In this document: positions 1 through 9,117 of the stretch, piece after piece
Numbering within the stretch: position 1 is the stretch's first letter
Layout: each line of letters opens with the position of its first letter
Assembly (NCBI GenBank): GCA_003331935.1
Contig: QOQE01000001.1
Location: forward strand, 62,001-126,000
Direction: 5' to 3'
DNA from: Alphaproteobacteria bacterium
Lineage (GTDB): Bacteria; Pseudomonadota; Alphaproteobacteria; Rhodobacterales; Rhodobacteraceae
Length of the DNA stretch: 64,000 nt
Notes under the pieces: generated by a model
Databases searched by the model: none
Seen by the model: the letters and a program-made list of their open reading frames with translations, nothing else
What the model was told of the DNA's origin: nothing
Program-made: the position numbers and the translations under genes

Positions 1-191
<191 letters not shown>

Positions 192-255
192 TCAATTAAA
201 AAAAAATGAAAAGTTTTTTATCATGTATAACTAAAAATCATCTTCTATTTTATTA

Positions 256-1863
256 TCAGAGTAGAAGCTTACGTAATTCTGCTTTTTGAATTTTTCCTGT
301 CGAAGTCTTGGGCAGCTCTCGAAAAATCACCGCTTTGGGAACCTTAAAATTTGCTAAATTTTCTTTGCAGAATTTTAAAACCTCTTCTTCTGTTATGGGG
401 ACTCCCTCTTTCGCTTCAATAAAAGCGCAAGGCGTTTCGCCCCACTTTTCGTCCGGTTTTGCTATTACTGCACAGGCTATTACACCCTCAATCTTAAAAA
501 TACAATTCTCTATCTCTATTGAGGAAATATTTTCCCCACCTGAAATTATTATATCCTTAGCTCTATCCTTTAATTGTATATACCCATCTTCATACATTAC
601 TCCCAAATCACCAGTTTTAAACCAACCATCTTGAAATGCGTTTCTAGTAGCGTCTTCGTCTTTCAGGTATCCCTTCATAGTAATATTACCTCTAAGAAGA
701 ACCTCTCCTAATTCGTTTCCATCGTGCTGCACTTCGTTTCCAGTTTCTGAGTTGATCACCTTTAGCTCTTCCTGAACCAAGTAGGAAACTCCTTGTCTTG
801 ACTTTAAATTAGCTTTCTCAGAACTACTCAAATTATTCCAATCATCCTTCCATTTGCATATTACCGCTGGCCCATATACTTCGGTTAATCCGTAAACATG
901 GGTTACATCAAAACCGACTTTTTCAATTTGCTCTAGTATTTTGGCTGGTGGAGGAGCAGCTGCAGTCATTAACTTTACTGTGCTACTTAGTTTCTTTACA
1001 TGATCTACCTCTGTATTGATTATAAAGCTTAAAACTGTGGGGGCGCCACATAAATATTCAACCCCATGACTTGAGATTTTTTCGTAGATACTCTCTCCTG
1101 TTACTTTTCTCAAACAGATATTTGTGCCAGCTCTCATGGCTATAGTCCAAGGGAAACACCAGCCATTACAGTGAAACATTGGTAAGGTCCATAAATAGGT
1201 AGGATGCATTTTCATGTCCCATTCTAGAGCGTTACCCATTGCATTTAGATAAGCCCCTCTATGATGATATACAACGCCTTTTGGATTTCCTGTAGTTCCA
1301 GAGGTATAATTTATGCTTAAATTTTCCCATTCGTCTAATGGTTTATAATAATCAGAGACCAGGTCATGACTAACTAAAAATTCCTCATAATCCATTTGGG
1401 TATAAGATTCTTCAAAGGTAAACGTTTGTTCATCTTTAATAATAATAATATTTGGCTTTTTTTTAGATAAATCTACTGCTTTTTCCGCTAAACTCAAAAA
1501 CTCTGTATCAACAAACAGCATTTTTATATCCGAATGATCAATGATGTAGGCTATTGTCTGAGCATCTAATCTGTAGTTTATCGCATTCAATACCATACCT
1601 GCCATTGGTACTCCAAAATGCGCTTCGTATAATTCTGGGGTATTCGATGCGATAAATCCTACAACATCCCCTACAGCAAGTTTTTGGGATAAGCAACTTG
1701 CAAGCTGTTTACACCTTTTAAAGGTCTGTTGCCAGGTAAAATATTTATCTTCATGAATAATACTTAAGCGATCTGGAAATACCTTAGCTGCCTTTTCCAT
1801 GAAAACGATAGGGGTTAAAGGTGCGTAGTTGGCATGATTTTTTTTTAATTCATTATATCGCAT
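256..1863 (-). CDS. Acyl-CoA synthetase (AMP-forming), medium/short-chain type
   Basis: This is an adenylate-forming (ANL) acid-CoA ligase of 535 residues, the usual family length. The ATP-binding P-loop YTSGTTGNPKGV lies at about 186-197, the YGLTE motif follows near 325, a TGDLG adenine-binding motif lies further on, and the C-terminal catalytic lysine is in PKTSTGKIQK near the end. The VYHHRGAY and MFHCNGW segments match the branch annotated simply as acyl-CoA synthetase, which also contains plant acyl-activating enzymes and relatives of methylmercaptopropionate-CoA ligase (DmdB). The substrate cannot be read from the sequence. It starts 5 bp after recR ends, so it is probably the last gene of the dnaX-ybaB-recR transcript. 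Confidence 0.88.
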   Translation of the reverse strand: MRYNELKKNHANYAPLTPIVFMEKAAKVFPDRLSIIHEDKYFTWQQTFKRCKQLASCLSQKLAVGDVVGFIASNTPELYEAHFGVPMAGMVLNAINYRLDAQTIAYIIDHSDIKMLFVDTEFLSLAEKAVDLSKKKPNIIIIKDEQTFTFEESYTQMDYEEFLVSHDLVSDYYKPLDEWENLSINYTSGTTGNPKGVVYHHRGAYLNAMGNALEWDMKMHPTYLWTLPMFHCNGWCFPWTIAMRAGTNICLRKVTGESIYEKISSHGVEYLCGAPTVLSFIINTEVDHVKKLSSTVKLMTAAAPPPAKILEQIEKVGFDVTHVYGLTEVYGPAVICKWKDDWNNLSSSEKANLKSRQGVSYLVQEELKVINSETGNEVQHDGNELGEVLLRGNITMKGYLKDEDATRNAFQDGWFKTGDLGVMYEDGYIQLKDRAKDIIISGGENISSIEIENCIFKIEGVIACAVIAKPDEKWGETPCAFIEAKEGVPITEEEVLKFCKENLANFKVPKAVIFRELPKTSTGKIQKAELRKLLL

Positions 1864-1868
1864 TTTTT

Positions 1869-2486
1869 CTAATCAAACTTTCTTCGCGCATTAAAAGCCG
1901 CTACAATTGTACTATCATCTAAATAGTCTAGCTCCCCTCCTACTGGAACACCTTGTGCTAGAGATGTTATTTTAATTGAATATTTATCTAATTCTTGGAA
2001 AATGTAATTAGCAGTAGTCTGACCAGTTATAGTTGCACCCAACGCAAGCACTATTTCCTTAATACTCCCTGAAGCCACCCTCTCTGTTAATGTCGCGATT
2101 TTCAGTTCTTCAGGCCCTATCCCCTCCATAGGAGATAAAAGCCCTCCCAAAACGTGAAACATCCCATTGAAAACACCTGATCTATTCATAGCCCATAGGT
2201 CAGAAATATCTTCCACAACGCACACTAAGCTCCCATCTCTAGATTTATCAGAACATAGATCACATACAGGATCTAAAGTCACGTTGCCACAGACTTGACA
2301 GTATTTTACATTATTGTTGATATTATCAAGGGAAAATATTAGCTGATCTAATATAATTTCCTTTTTTTTTATCAAATGAAATACAAGCCTCTGTGCTGAT
2401 CTCGGTCCAAGACCTGGCATCTTTGCAAAGATCTTAATTAGCGACTCTAAATCAGACTGACTTTCCTTTACATGACCACCTATCAT
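1869..2486 (-). CDS. recR: Recombination mediator RecR
   Basis: RecR of 205 residues, the normal size. The helix-hairpin-helix part (KMPGLGPRSAQRLVFHL) near the N-terminus is followed by a four-cysteine zinc finger (CQVCGNVTLDPVCDLC) and a Toprim domain beginning at VCVVEDISDL with the LGGLLSPMEGIGPEEL region. With RecO, encoded at 31869-32603, it loads RecA on SSB-coated single strands at gaps. Known family behaviour is ring formation around DNA. It lies directly downstream of ybaB and dnaX, the common order in bacteria. Confidence 0.96.
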   Translation of the reverse strand: MIGGHVKESQSDLESLIKIFAKMPGLGPRSAQRLVFHLIKKKEIILDQLIFSLDNINNNVKYCQVCGNVTLDPVCDLCSDKSRDGSLVCVVEDISDLWAMNRSGVFNGMFHVLGGLLSPMEGIGPEELKIATLTERVASGSIKEIVLALGATITGQTTANYIFQELDKYSIKITSLAQGVPVGGELDYLDDSTIVAAFNARRKFD

Positions 2487-2488
2487 TT

Positions 2489-2833
2489 TTAGAAGGGTAA
2501 CTTAAAGCCTTCAGGCAATCCAAATGCCTGACCCATTTTAGCCATTTCTTTTTTTGAGGCTTCTTCGCTTTTAACCTTACAATCCTTAATAGCCGCTAAA
2601 AGTAAGTCTTCTATCACTTGTTTTTCGGAAGGGATTAAGATTGATTCATCTATTTCGATATTTCTAAAATTTCCTTTTGCGGTACTAACGACCTTGACCA
2701 ATCCACCTCCTGCTTCACTCACGACTTCAATGTTATCTAGCTCTTTCTGAGAATCCAGCATCTTCTGCTGCATTTCCTGAGCCTGTTTCATCATTTTTGC
2801 CATATCACCTAGTTGACCCAGTCCTTTAAACAT
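2489..2833 (-). CDS. ybaB: Nucleoid-associated protein YbaB/EbfC
   Basis: This 114-residue protein has the YbaB/EbfC layout. A coiled-coil N-terminus rich in Met, Gln and Lys (GDMAKMMKQAQEMQQKM) is followed by a beta core (VVSEAGGGLVKVVSTAKG) and a final helix. The family forms dimers that bind DNA and is almost always placed between dnaX and recR, as here, with 2 bp to recR. Its exact cellular role is unsettled. The ATG at 2831-2833 is the only sensible start. Confidence 0.94.
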   Translation of the reverse strand: MFKGLGQLGDMAKMMKQAQEMQQKMLDSQKELDNIEVVSEAGGGLVKVVSTAKGNFRNIEIDESILIPSEKQVIEDLLLAAIKDCKVKSEEASKKEMAKMGQAFGLPEGFKLPF

Positions 2834-2874
2834 TATTTTCCTCTTTTTTTTGCATTGTTGTCTTTTTTACCCGA

Positions 2875-4221
2875 TCACTTCTTTACTATGGCTCCTGGAA
2901 AAATATCCAAAATCTCTTTCACAGCACTGTTATCTGCCGTTTCTTCCGGTTTATCCAAATCAGTTATTTTGCTATTACTTTCCGTTGGAGTAACTATTTC
3001 ATCTTTTTCTTTTGTTTTCAAGGATGACTTCCTTTCCAAATTGTAAACATGCATTTTGCTATCAGTTCCATTATCCAAAATGCCTTTGATTAGGACATCA
3101 GGTGAAGGCAATATTGACATATGGCATGCTCTGAACAATAGCATTTCTAAACTAGTTATAGGCTCAGAGGCCACCCTTAATTCATCAATTCCTTTAAATA
3201 GAACTTGCCACAAACTCGTAAAAGTAACTGGGTCAGCGCTTTTGGATAATTTGTCTGCAAATTCCTTTTCTTCATATGAATATTCATCACCCATCAACTC
3301 ATTATCCATCAAACTTGATACGCTTATAAAGTGTAGACATTCCAATAATTCCTGTAGCAATAATTTAGGGCTGGTATTTCCAGCAATAAAAGATCTAACT
3401 ATCTTTAATGCCTCATTTGTTTTACCTTGCATAATAAGTTCGAGTAGAGATAGCACTTCAAGCTTTGAAACTTTTCCTAATAACTCATTTACCATTTGCT
3501 TTTCAATAATTGTTTCACAATTTACTAACACTTGATCAAGAATAGATAACGCATCTCGTACAGACCCTGCAGCTTCTCTAGCAATGGTCTTTAAGGCTTC
3601 TTTTTCAGCCTTTAGTCCTTCTCGTTGTAAAATTTCAAGAAGGTGTTTCATAAGAATATCAATTTCTAATCGTTTTAAATCAAAACGATTAACTCTTGAC
3701 AAAATTGTTAGCGGAATTTTTTTAATTTCAGTTGTTGCAAAGATAAATTTTACATGCTCTGGAGGTTCCTCTAATGTCTTTAAGAGAGCATTGAAGGCGG
3801 AATTAGATAACATATGTACCTCATCGATAATGTAAACTTTAAATTTGGCTGAAGCTGCTCTGTAAACTACCGTCTCGATTATCTCTCGTATATCATTTAC
3901 TCCAGTTTTACTGGCTCCATCCATTTCAATTACATCAACGTGCCTGCCCAATTGAATTGATTTACAGTTAGAACAAGAATTGCACGGTTCCACATCGCCC
4001 TCTTTTTTTTCCAAACAGTTAAGAGCTTTTGCAATAAGCCTTGCTGTAGATGTTTTTCCAACTCCTCTATCGCCATGAAGCAAAAAAGCATGTCCCACTC
4101 TTTTTGAGAGAAAAGCGTTTCTCAATGTTTTCACTAAGGTATCTTGACCGACTAGTTCAGAAAATTGAGATGGTCTATATTTAAGTGCTAATACTTTATA
4201 TGGCTCTGCGGACAATTTCAT
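2875..4221 (-). CDS. dnaX: DNA polymerase III tau/gamma subunit, compact form
   Basis: Clamp-loader ATPase. It has the Walker A motif GDRGVGKTS at about 50-58, a zinc module with cysteines in PCNSCSNC, and the DEVHMLS Walker B. The SRC sensor motif is changed to SRV in ILSRVNRFDLKRL. I start it at the ATG of 4219-4221 (448 residues), behind AAGGGA, rather than at the TTG at 4245. The protein is short for a tau subunit, which is usually well over 500 residues. After the clamp-loader collar there are only about 85 residues, mostly charged, but they end in ILDIFPGAIV, the motif that closes alphaproteobacterial tau proteins. It therefore looks like a shortened tau rather than a truncated gene. 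The SRP RNA lies just upstream. Confidence 0.93.
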   Translation of the reverse strand: MKLSAEPYKVLALKYRPSQFSELVGQDTLVKTLRNAFLSKRVGHAFLLHGDRGVGKTSTARLIAKALNCLEKKEGDVEPCNSCSNCKSIQLGRHVDVIEMDGASKTGVNDIREIIETVVYRAASAKFKVYIIDEVHMLSNSAFNALLKTLEEPPEHVKFIFATTEIKKIPLTILSRVNRFDLKRLEIDILMKHLLEILQREGLKAEKEALKTIAREAAGSVRDALSILDQVLVNCETIIEKQMVNELLGKVSKLEVLSLLELIMQGKTNEALKIVRSFIAGNTSPKLLLQELLECLHFISVSSLMDNELMGDEYSYEEKEFADKLSKSADPVTFTSLWQVLFKGIDELRVASEPITSLEMLLFRACHMSILPSPDVLIKGILDNGTDSKMHVYNLERKSSLKTKEKDEIVTPTESNSKITDLDKPEETADNSAVKEILDIFPGAIVKK

Positions 4222-4270
4222 GCTTCCCTTTAACTTCCTAAACAAAAGTATTTACGAATTTCGATTTAAA

Positions 4271-4368
4271 CGAGAGACCGGCGAACGACCTAAACCAATA
4301 CGACTCGGCTGCTTCTTTTCAGACCTGACCGGGTGATCGATAAGGTTTACCCGAGCCAATCTCTCGCC
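4271..4368 (-). ncRNA. ffs: 4.5S-type signal recognition particle RNA
   Basis: Read on the minus strand, the core GGTCAGGTCTGAAAAGAAGC matches the conserved SRP RNA hairpin that binds Ffh, with a GAAA tetraloop instead of the GGAA of E. coli. The ends pair: GGCGAGAGATTGGC at the 5' side with GCCGGTCTCTCG at the 3' side, closing a single long hairpin of about 98 nt. This is the bacterial small SRP RNA without an Alu domain. Its position upstream of dnaX is typical for Alphaproteobacteria. The boundaries are estimated from the pairing and could be off by a few bases. Confidence 0.93.
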
Positions 4369-4372
4369 TATA

Positions 4373-4400
4373 ATTATATATCTTACAAAGTCTTAAACAA
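4373..4400 (-). promoter_or_regulatory. Probable promoter of the SRP RNA gene
   Basis: On the minus strand a perfect TATAAT (4373-4378) lies about 5 bases before the predicted RNA 5' end, with TTGTTT (4395-4400) 16 bp further upstream. The position just ahead of a stable RNA gene supports it. The -35 match is weak. Confidence 0.6.
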
Positions 4401-4429
4401 GAAAATTAAAACATACCAAGGATCGCGCA

Positions 4430-5383
4430 ATGGATTCAGATACACTGCCACTATTTTCTCAAATCAATTTAAAAAGGAAGGCACATCTTAGAGGCTCAAA
4501 GCAACTTATAAACATTAAAAATTGTTTCCATCTGCTTATTTGGAGAGGGAAACTTCTTTTTCGTTTTAATGATGGAAAACCTATCCCCTATCTAATAGAA
4601 AAAAAACCCAAGTTCATAAACAAGTTAAGCACTTACATTTTCCTAGGTGAGTTTGAAAATAAAAATATTATTTTGTGGGATATGTCCGATTCTCGTGAAG
4701 TTTTGGGAAATACAGACCAAATTGGATCCTTCAGTGATAGGGAAAAAAATTATCATCCAGATTTACCAGAGGGTACATATTTCTGTGACTTACGGAATTT
4801 ACTACCGTTATTGAAGGGTAAATACGCAAATCTATGCGCAACAGCTAAAGGTATATTCGAGTGGAACAGGCGAATTAATTTTTGCCAATCTTGTGGAGGC
4901 AAATTATCATCAGAAAAGTCTGGATGGGAAAAAGCTTGCAAGAAATGTAATTTCAAAGTTTTTCCTAGAATTGATCCTGTAGTCATAATGTTAATTACGA
5001 AGGGCAATGATATACTTTTAGGGAGATCACATGGTTGGCCAGAAAAAATGTATTCGTGTTTAGCAGGCTTTATTGAGCCTGGTGAAACCATTGAGGCGGC
5101 AGCCCAAAGAGAGGCAATGGAGGAGAGTGGTATAAAAATAAAGAATGTGAAATATATCACCAGCCAACCATGGCCATTTCCTGCATCGCTGATGATGGGG
5201 TGTACAGGTGAAGCACAAAGCAGAACGATAAAAATCGACAGAGATGAACTCGAAGATGCTATTTGGGTAAGCAAAGAAAATGTTTTTCAAGCGCTTAATG
5301 GTCTAGACAATTCGATTTTTATGGCAAGAAGAGGGGCTATAGCTAGACATCTAATTGAAAAGTGGGTTGCTGGATTAATTTGA
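4430..5383 (+). CDS. nudC: NAD+/NADH diphosphatase NudC (RNA deNADding Nudix hydrolase)
   Basis: This 317-residue Nudix protein has the three parts of NudC. A variable N-terminal domain comes first, then a zinc ribbon (CQSCGG and CKKC), then the Nudix box GFIEPGETIEAAAQREAMEE with the REAMEESG core. The NudC-specific SQPWPFPASLM signature follows shortly after the box, which separates it from other Nudix families. The enzyme cleaves NAD(H) to NMN and AMP, and in E. coli also removes the NAD cap of RNA. It is divergent from the ffs-dnaX unit. Confidence 0.95.
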   Translation: MDSDTLPLFSQINLKRKAHLRGSKQLINIKNCFHLLIWRGKLLFRFNDGKPIPYLIEKKPKFINKLSTYIFLGEFENKNIILWDMSDSREVLGNTDQIGSFSDREKNYHPDLPEGTYFCDLRNLLPLLKGKYANLCATAKGIFEWNRRINFCQSCGGKLSSEKSGWEKACKKCNFKVFPRIDPVVIMLITKGNDILLGRSHGWPEKMYSCLAGFIEPGETIEAAAQREAMEESGIKIKNVKYITSQPWPFPASLMMGCTGEAQSRTIKIDRDELEDAIWVSKENVFQALNGLDNSIFMARRGAIARHLIEKWVAGLI

Positions 5384-5499
5384 TGAACGTTTTTTTGCTC
5401 ACCTTCTTTTGGTCATTTTCGTTTCTTCGTGAGTTAAATCGATTAAGATCTTTAAGAGATGATGTAAGTCGAGTAGGTAAAAAATATGTTAGAAAATAA
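5383..5499 (+). CDS. Possible small peptide between nudC and 5-oxoprolinase
   Basis: A 38-codon frame starts at an ATG overlapping the nudC stop (TGATG) and ends 14 bases inside the next gene. It encodes a hydrophobic start (MNVFLLTFFWSFSFL) followed by a basic helix-like tail. The tight overlaps at both ends would suit translational coupling, and it fills the whole 102-bp gap. I recognise no family. It may be chance: the gap is AT-rich and short, and no ribosome-binding site of its own stands out. Confidence 0.2.
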   Translation: MNVFLLTFFWSFSFLRELNRLRSLRDDVSRVGKKYVRK

Positions 5500-8400
5500 T
5501 AACAAAAAATGGGATTTTTGGATCGATCGAGGTGGAACGTTTACCGATATCGTTGCTAGAGATCCTGGTGGCAAAATATTTACTGATAAACTGCTATCAG
5601 TAAATGCTAGACTTTATGAAGACGCGGGAATGGAAGGGATAAAGCGTTTCCTAAAAGTACCCCATGCTGCAAAGATACCTGTAGACAGTATAAACTCCAT
5701 AAAAATGGGAACAACAGTCGCAACCAATGCCCTTCTCGAAAGGAAAGGGGTTCCTGTGGTTTTATTAACTACAGAGGGATTGAAGGATCAACTACGTATA
5801 GCATACCAAAACAGGCCTAATCTTTTTGATCGTAAAATTATTTTAGGTGACCCTTTATATGATCATATAATCGAAGTTGAAGAACGAATTACATCTACTG
5901 GGGAAGTATTAAGGCCGTTAAATAAAGAAAAGCTCTTTAATGATCTAAGAAAAATAGAAAATATAAAAGAAAAATCATGTGCAATTGTTTTTATGCATAG
6001 TTGCAAATTCAGCAAACATGAAAGAGAAGCAGAAGAAGTAGCGGAGGATCTAGGGTTTTCGCATATTTCGGTAAGCTATAAAACATCTCAAATTATGAAG
6101 TACGTCATGAGAGGGGATACAACCGTAGCAGATGCATATCTAAGCCCCGTTTTAAATAAATATATTGAAAATCTCTATTCAGAGTTTGATAGAGATATAA
6201 GTAGTAAAATAAGCTTTATGCAATCCAATGGAGGACTTACAAATGCAGCTCTTTTTTCTGGAAAGGACTCAATTTTATCCGGACCAGCGGGTGGAGTAAT
6301 AGGGGGAATAAAAACTAGTGCTCTGGATAAACAACACAAAATAATTGGTTTTGATATGGGAGGAACTTCAACTGATGTTTGGCATTATTCGGGAGAACTA
6401 GAGCGCACTGTTAGCAATAGAATTGATGGCATTCGAATCTCAATTCCAATGTTAAGTATTAATACTATCGCAGCAGGCGGTGGCAGTATCCTAACAGAAA
6501 AGTCAGGGAGACTAATCGTGGGCCCTGAAAGTGCAGGCGCAACTCCAGGACCAGCCTGTTACGATAGAAAGGGGCCACTAACAATTACAGACTGCAACCT
6601 TGTAACCGGGAGAATCCAAGCGGATTTTTTTCCAAAAACTTTTGGAGATAATAGCAAACAAAGTTTATCTCTAAGCGCCTCCCAAAATCTATTTAAAAAA
6701 CTAAGCAGAAAGTTAAATGTTCCGATGGAAGAAATTGCAGAGGGATACATTAGTGTTGCAGACAACAGTATGGCCGAAGCGATAAAAAAAATATCAGTTC
6801 AAAAGGGTCACGACCTACAGGAATATTGCCTAACGGTATTTGGAGGAGCAGCAGGCCAGCACGCTTGTGCAATAGCAGAGATATTAGATATGAAGACCTG
6901 TCTTATTCATCCACATGCTTCGGTGCTCTCAGCTTACGGCATAGGTTTAGCGGAGATAAGGACTAACAAAAGTATGATTATAGAAAAAAATTTAAATAGG
7001 GAGGCCCTATTAGAGAGCGCGTTCATAGCTGATAGTCTTATTACATCAACAACTGAAATTCTTGAGAAACAAAATGTATCTGAAAAAAACATAACCTATG
7101 TCATAAAAATATTTATCAAACTAGATGGCACAGATACCAGCCTAGACCTTGCGTTTGATGATATTACTAGTTTGCAGTCAAAGTTTAGTGAAACCTATCT
7201 TCGTCTTTTTGGGTTCAAACCCGTTTCAAAAAAATTAGTCATAGAGTCCGTATTCGTTGAAGCCGTTGGCGGTACAGATGTAAATATGAAAAACAGTAAA
7301 ATCTCTAAGGAATTTACAAGACTAAAACCAGTAAATGCGAACAAAAAAGTTTTCATTGATGGAGAGTGGAACCATTGCCAATTTTTACCAATAGAAAATT
7401 TAAGTAAGAACTCAATAGTCAATGGTCCTGCTGTGCTTGTGGGATCCCAGACATCAATTTTACTTAAGAGAGGCTGGGAGGGCACTCTCCTAGAGAGTGG
7501 CACAATAAAACTTAAAAGAGTGAACTTCTTCTTACCACAGAAACATACTGAAAGTGCGCAAATTGAAGTGTTTAATAATTTATTCATGTCAATTGCTGAA
7601 CAAATGGGCTTTGTTTTGGAAAAGACAGCTCAGTCAATAACTATTAAAGAACGCCTTGATTTTTCTTGTGCTATTTTTGATAGAGATGGCGAGTTAGTCG
7701 CCAATGCCCCTCACATGCCGGTTCATTTAGGATCTATGGATTCAACAGTAAAATCTATAATAAAAAATAATTCTACTTTGTCTCCCGGTGACCTTTTTGC
7801 GATCAATGCACCCTACAACGGTGGAACACATCTCCCAGATATCACTATCGTTAATCCTATTTGGAACTCTAAAAAGTCTGAGATAATTTTCTATACGGCA
7901 GCTAGAGGGCATCATACTGATATAGGTGGGCTCACTCCAGGATCCATGCCCTGTAATAGTACAGATATTCATGAAGAAGGTATTTATATCGATAATTGGA
8001 AAATTGTAGATAATGGTGTTTTTAAAGAAGATGAAATTAAAGATAAACTTCTCTCGGGCTCATATCCAGCAAGATCTCCTTTAACCAATATTGCTGATTT
8101 GAAAGCTCAGATAGCAGCATGCAAAAAAGGCGAAGCAGAGTTACTAAAAATAGTCGATAAATATGGTCTTGAAACAGTTTTCCGATTTCAAGAACTTGTT
8201 TGTCAAAACGCTGAAAATGCTGTTAGGGAGTCAATTAAGTTTATAAAAACAACAGAGTTTACATACCAAATGGATGATGATTTATCAGGTGCACCCCGAA
8301 AAATTAACATCAAACTGACACCTAACAAAAAAGACAGTTCTATAGAAGTTGACTTTAATGGAACTACGATGCAGCTGGAGAGCAACTATAATGCCCCATT

Positions 8401-9109
8401 ACCTGTAACAAGAGCAGCTGTATTATATGCATTTAGAATATTAACCGGTGGCAATATTCCAATGAACTCTGGAATCATGAAACCCATTAAAATTAAAATT
8501 CCAAGAGCAAGCATGTTATCTCCAGAATATCCGGCTGCAGTAATCGCTGGAAATGTAGAAACTAGCCAGGCTGTAACATCTGCTTTGTTAATGAGTTTTG
8601 GTATTCAAGCGGCATCTCAGTCAACTATGAATAACATTACCTGGGGCAATGAAAAGTTTCAATACTATGAAACAATTTGTGGTGGAACAGGTGCCGGGAT
8701 TGACTTTTCTGGAAACTTTTATGAAGGCACCTCTGCTGTTCACAGTCATATGACAAACAGCCGGTTAACTGATCCGGAAACTCTTGAGTTTAGATTTCCT
8801 GTTATATTAGAAGAATTTTCGATACGTTCTGGTTCTGGAGGTATTGGGCAGTACCATGGGGGTGACGGTGTAATTCGTAAAATCTCTCTTTTAAAGCCGA
8901 TGATGATTTCAGTTTTGTCTGGTCATAGGACTGTCGCCCCCCCTGGGCTATTAGGTGGAGGCTCAGGTAGAGTAGGGTCAACCAGTCTTCTGAGAAATAA
9001 TGGTAGTCTTGAGATCTTGAAGTATGCTGATCAGGTAGAAGGACAAAAAGGTGATATTCTAGTTGTCAAAACCCCCGGGGGTGGGGCATTAGGGGCATTG
9101 CGTAAGTAA
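5486..9109 (+). CDS. 5-oxoprolinase / hydantoinase family, fused A+B subunits
   Basis: This 1207-residue protein joins a hydantoinase A-type half (about 1-690) to a hydantoinase B-type half (about 700-1207). The A half begins with WIDRGGTFTDIVA and contains GFDMGGTSTDVWHY (actin-like ATPase signatures), SGPAGGVIGG and AAGGGSI. The B half carries SITIKERLDFSCAIFD, NAPYNGGTHLPD and RGHHTDIGG. The length and fusion match eukaryotic-type 5-oxoprolinase (ATP-dependent opening of 5-oxoproline to glutamate), so that is the likeliest activity; hydantoin or N-methylhydantoin hydrolysis cannot be excluded. An AGG lies about 9 bases before the ATG. It stands alone, with nudC upstream and a convergent gene 8 bp downstream. 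Confidence 0.88.
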   Translation: MLENNNKKWDFWIDRGGTFTDIVARDPGGKIFTDKLLSVNARLYEDAGMEGIKRFLKVPHAAKIPVDSINSIKMGTTVATNALLERKGVPVVLLTTEGLKDQLRIAYQNRPNLFDRKIILGDPLYDHIIEVEERITSTGEVLRPLNKEKLFNDLRKIENIKEKSCAIVFMHSCKFSKHEREAEEVAEDLGFSHISVSYKTSQIMKYVMRGDTTVADAYLSPVLNKYIENLYSEFDRDISSKISFMQSNGGLTNAALFSGKDSILSGPAGGVIGGIKTSALDKQHKIIGFDMGGTSTDVWHYSGELERTVSNRIDGIRISIPMLSINTIAAGGGSILTEKSGRLIVGPESAGATPGPACYDRKGPLTITDCNLVTGRIQADFFPKTFGDNSKQSLSLSASQNLFKKLSRKLNVPMEEIAEGYISVADNSMAEAIKKISVQKGHDLQEYCLTVFGGAAGQHACAIAEILDMKTCLIHPHASVLSAYGIGLAEIRTNKSMIIEKNLNREALLESAFIADSLITSTTEILEKQNVSEKNITYVIKIFIKLDGTDTSLDLAFDDITSLQSKFSETYLRLFGFKPVSKKLVIESVFVEAVGGTDVNMKNSKISKEFTRLKPVNANKKVFIDGEWNHCQFLPIENLSKNSIVNGPAVLVGSQTSILLKRGWEGTLLESGTIKLKRVNFFLPQKHTESAQIEVFNNLFMSIAEQMGFVLEKTAQSITIKERLDFSCAIFDRDGELVANAPHMPVHLGSMDSTVKSIIKNNSTLSPGDLFAINAPYNGGTHLPDITIVNPIWNSKKSEIIFYTAARGHHTDIGGLTPGSMPCNSTDIHEEGIYIDNWKIVDNGVFKEDEIKDKLLSGSYPARSPLTNIADLKAQIAACKKGEAELLKIVDKYGLETVFRFQELVCQNAENAVRESIKFIKTTEFTYQMDDDLSGAPRKINIKLTPNKKDSSIEVDFNGTTMQLESNYNAPLPVTRAAVLYAFRILTGGNIPMNSGIMKPIKIKIPRASMLSPEYPAAVIAGNVETSQAVTSALLMSFGIQAASQSTMNNITWGNEKFQYYETICGGTGAGIDFSGNFYEGTSAVHSHMTNSRLTDPETLEFRFPVILEEFSIRSGSGGIGQYHGGDGVIRKISLLKPMMISVLSGHRTVAPPGLLGGGSGRVGSTSLLRNNGSLEILKYADQVEGQKGDILVVKTPGGGALGALRK

Positions 9110-9117
9110 GTAAACTA

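Noticed and set aside
4753-5274. 173-codon frame antisense to nudC
   Set aside because: It covers the conserved zinc and Nudix motifs of nudC on the other strand, and its own translation looks like no protein family.
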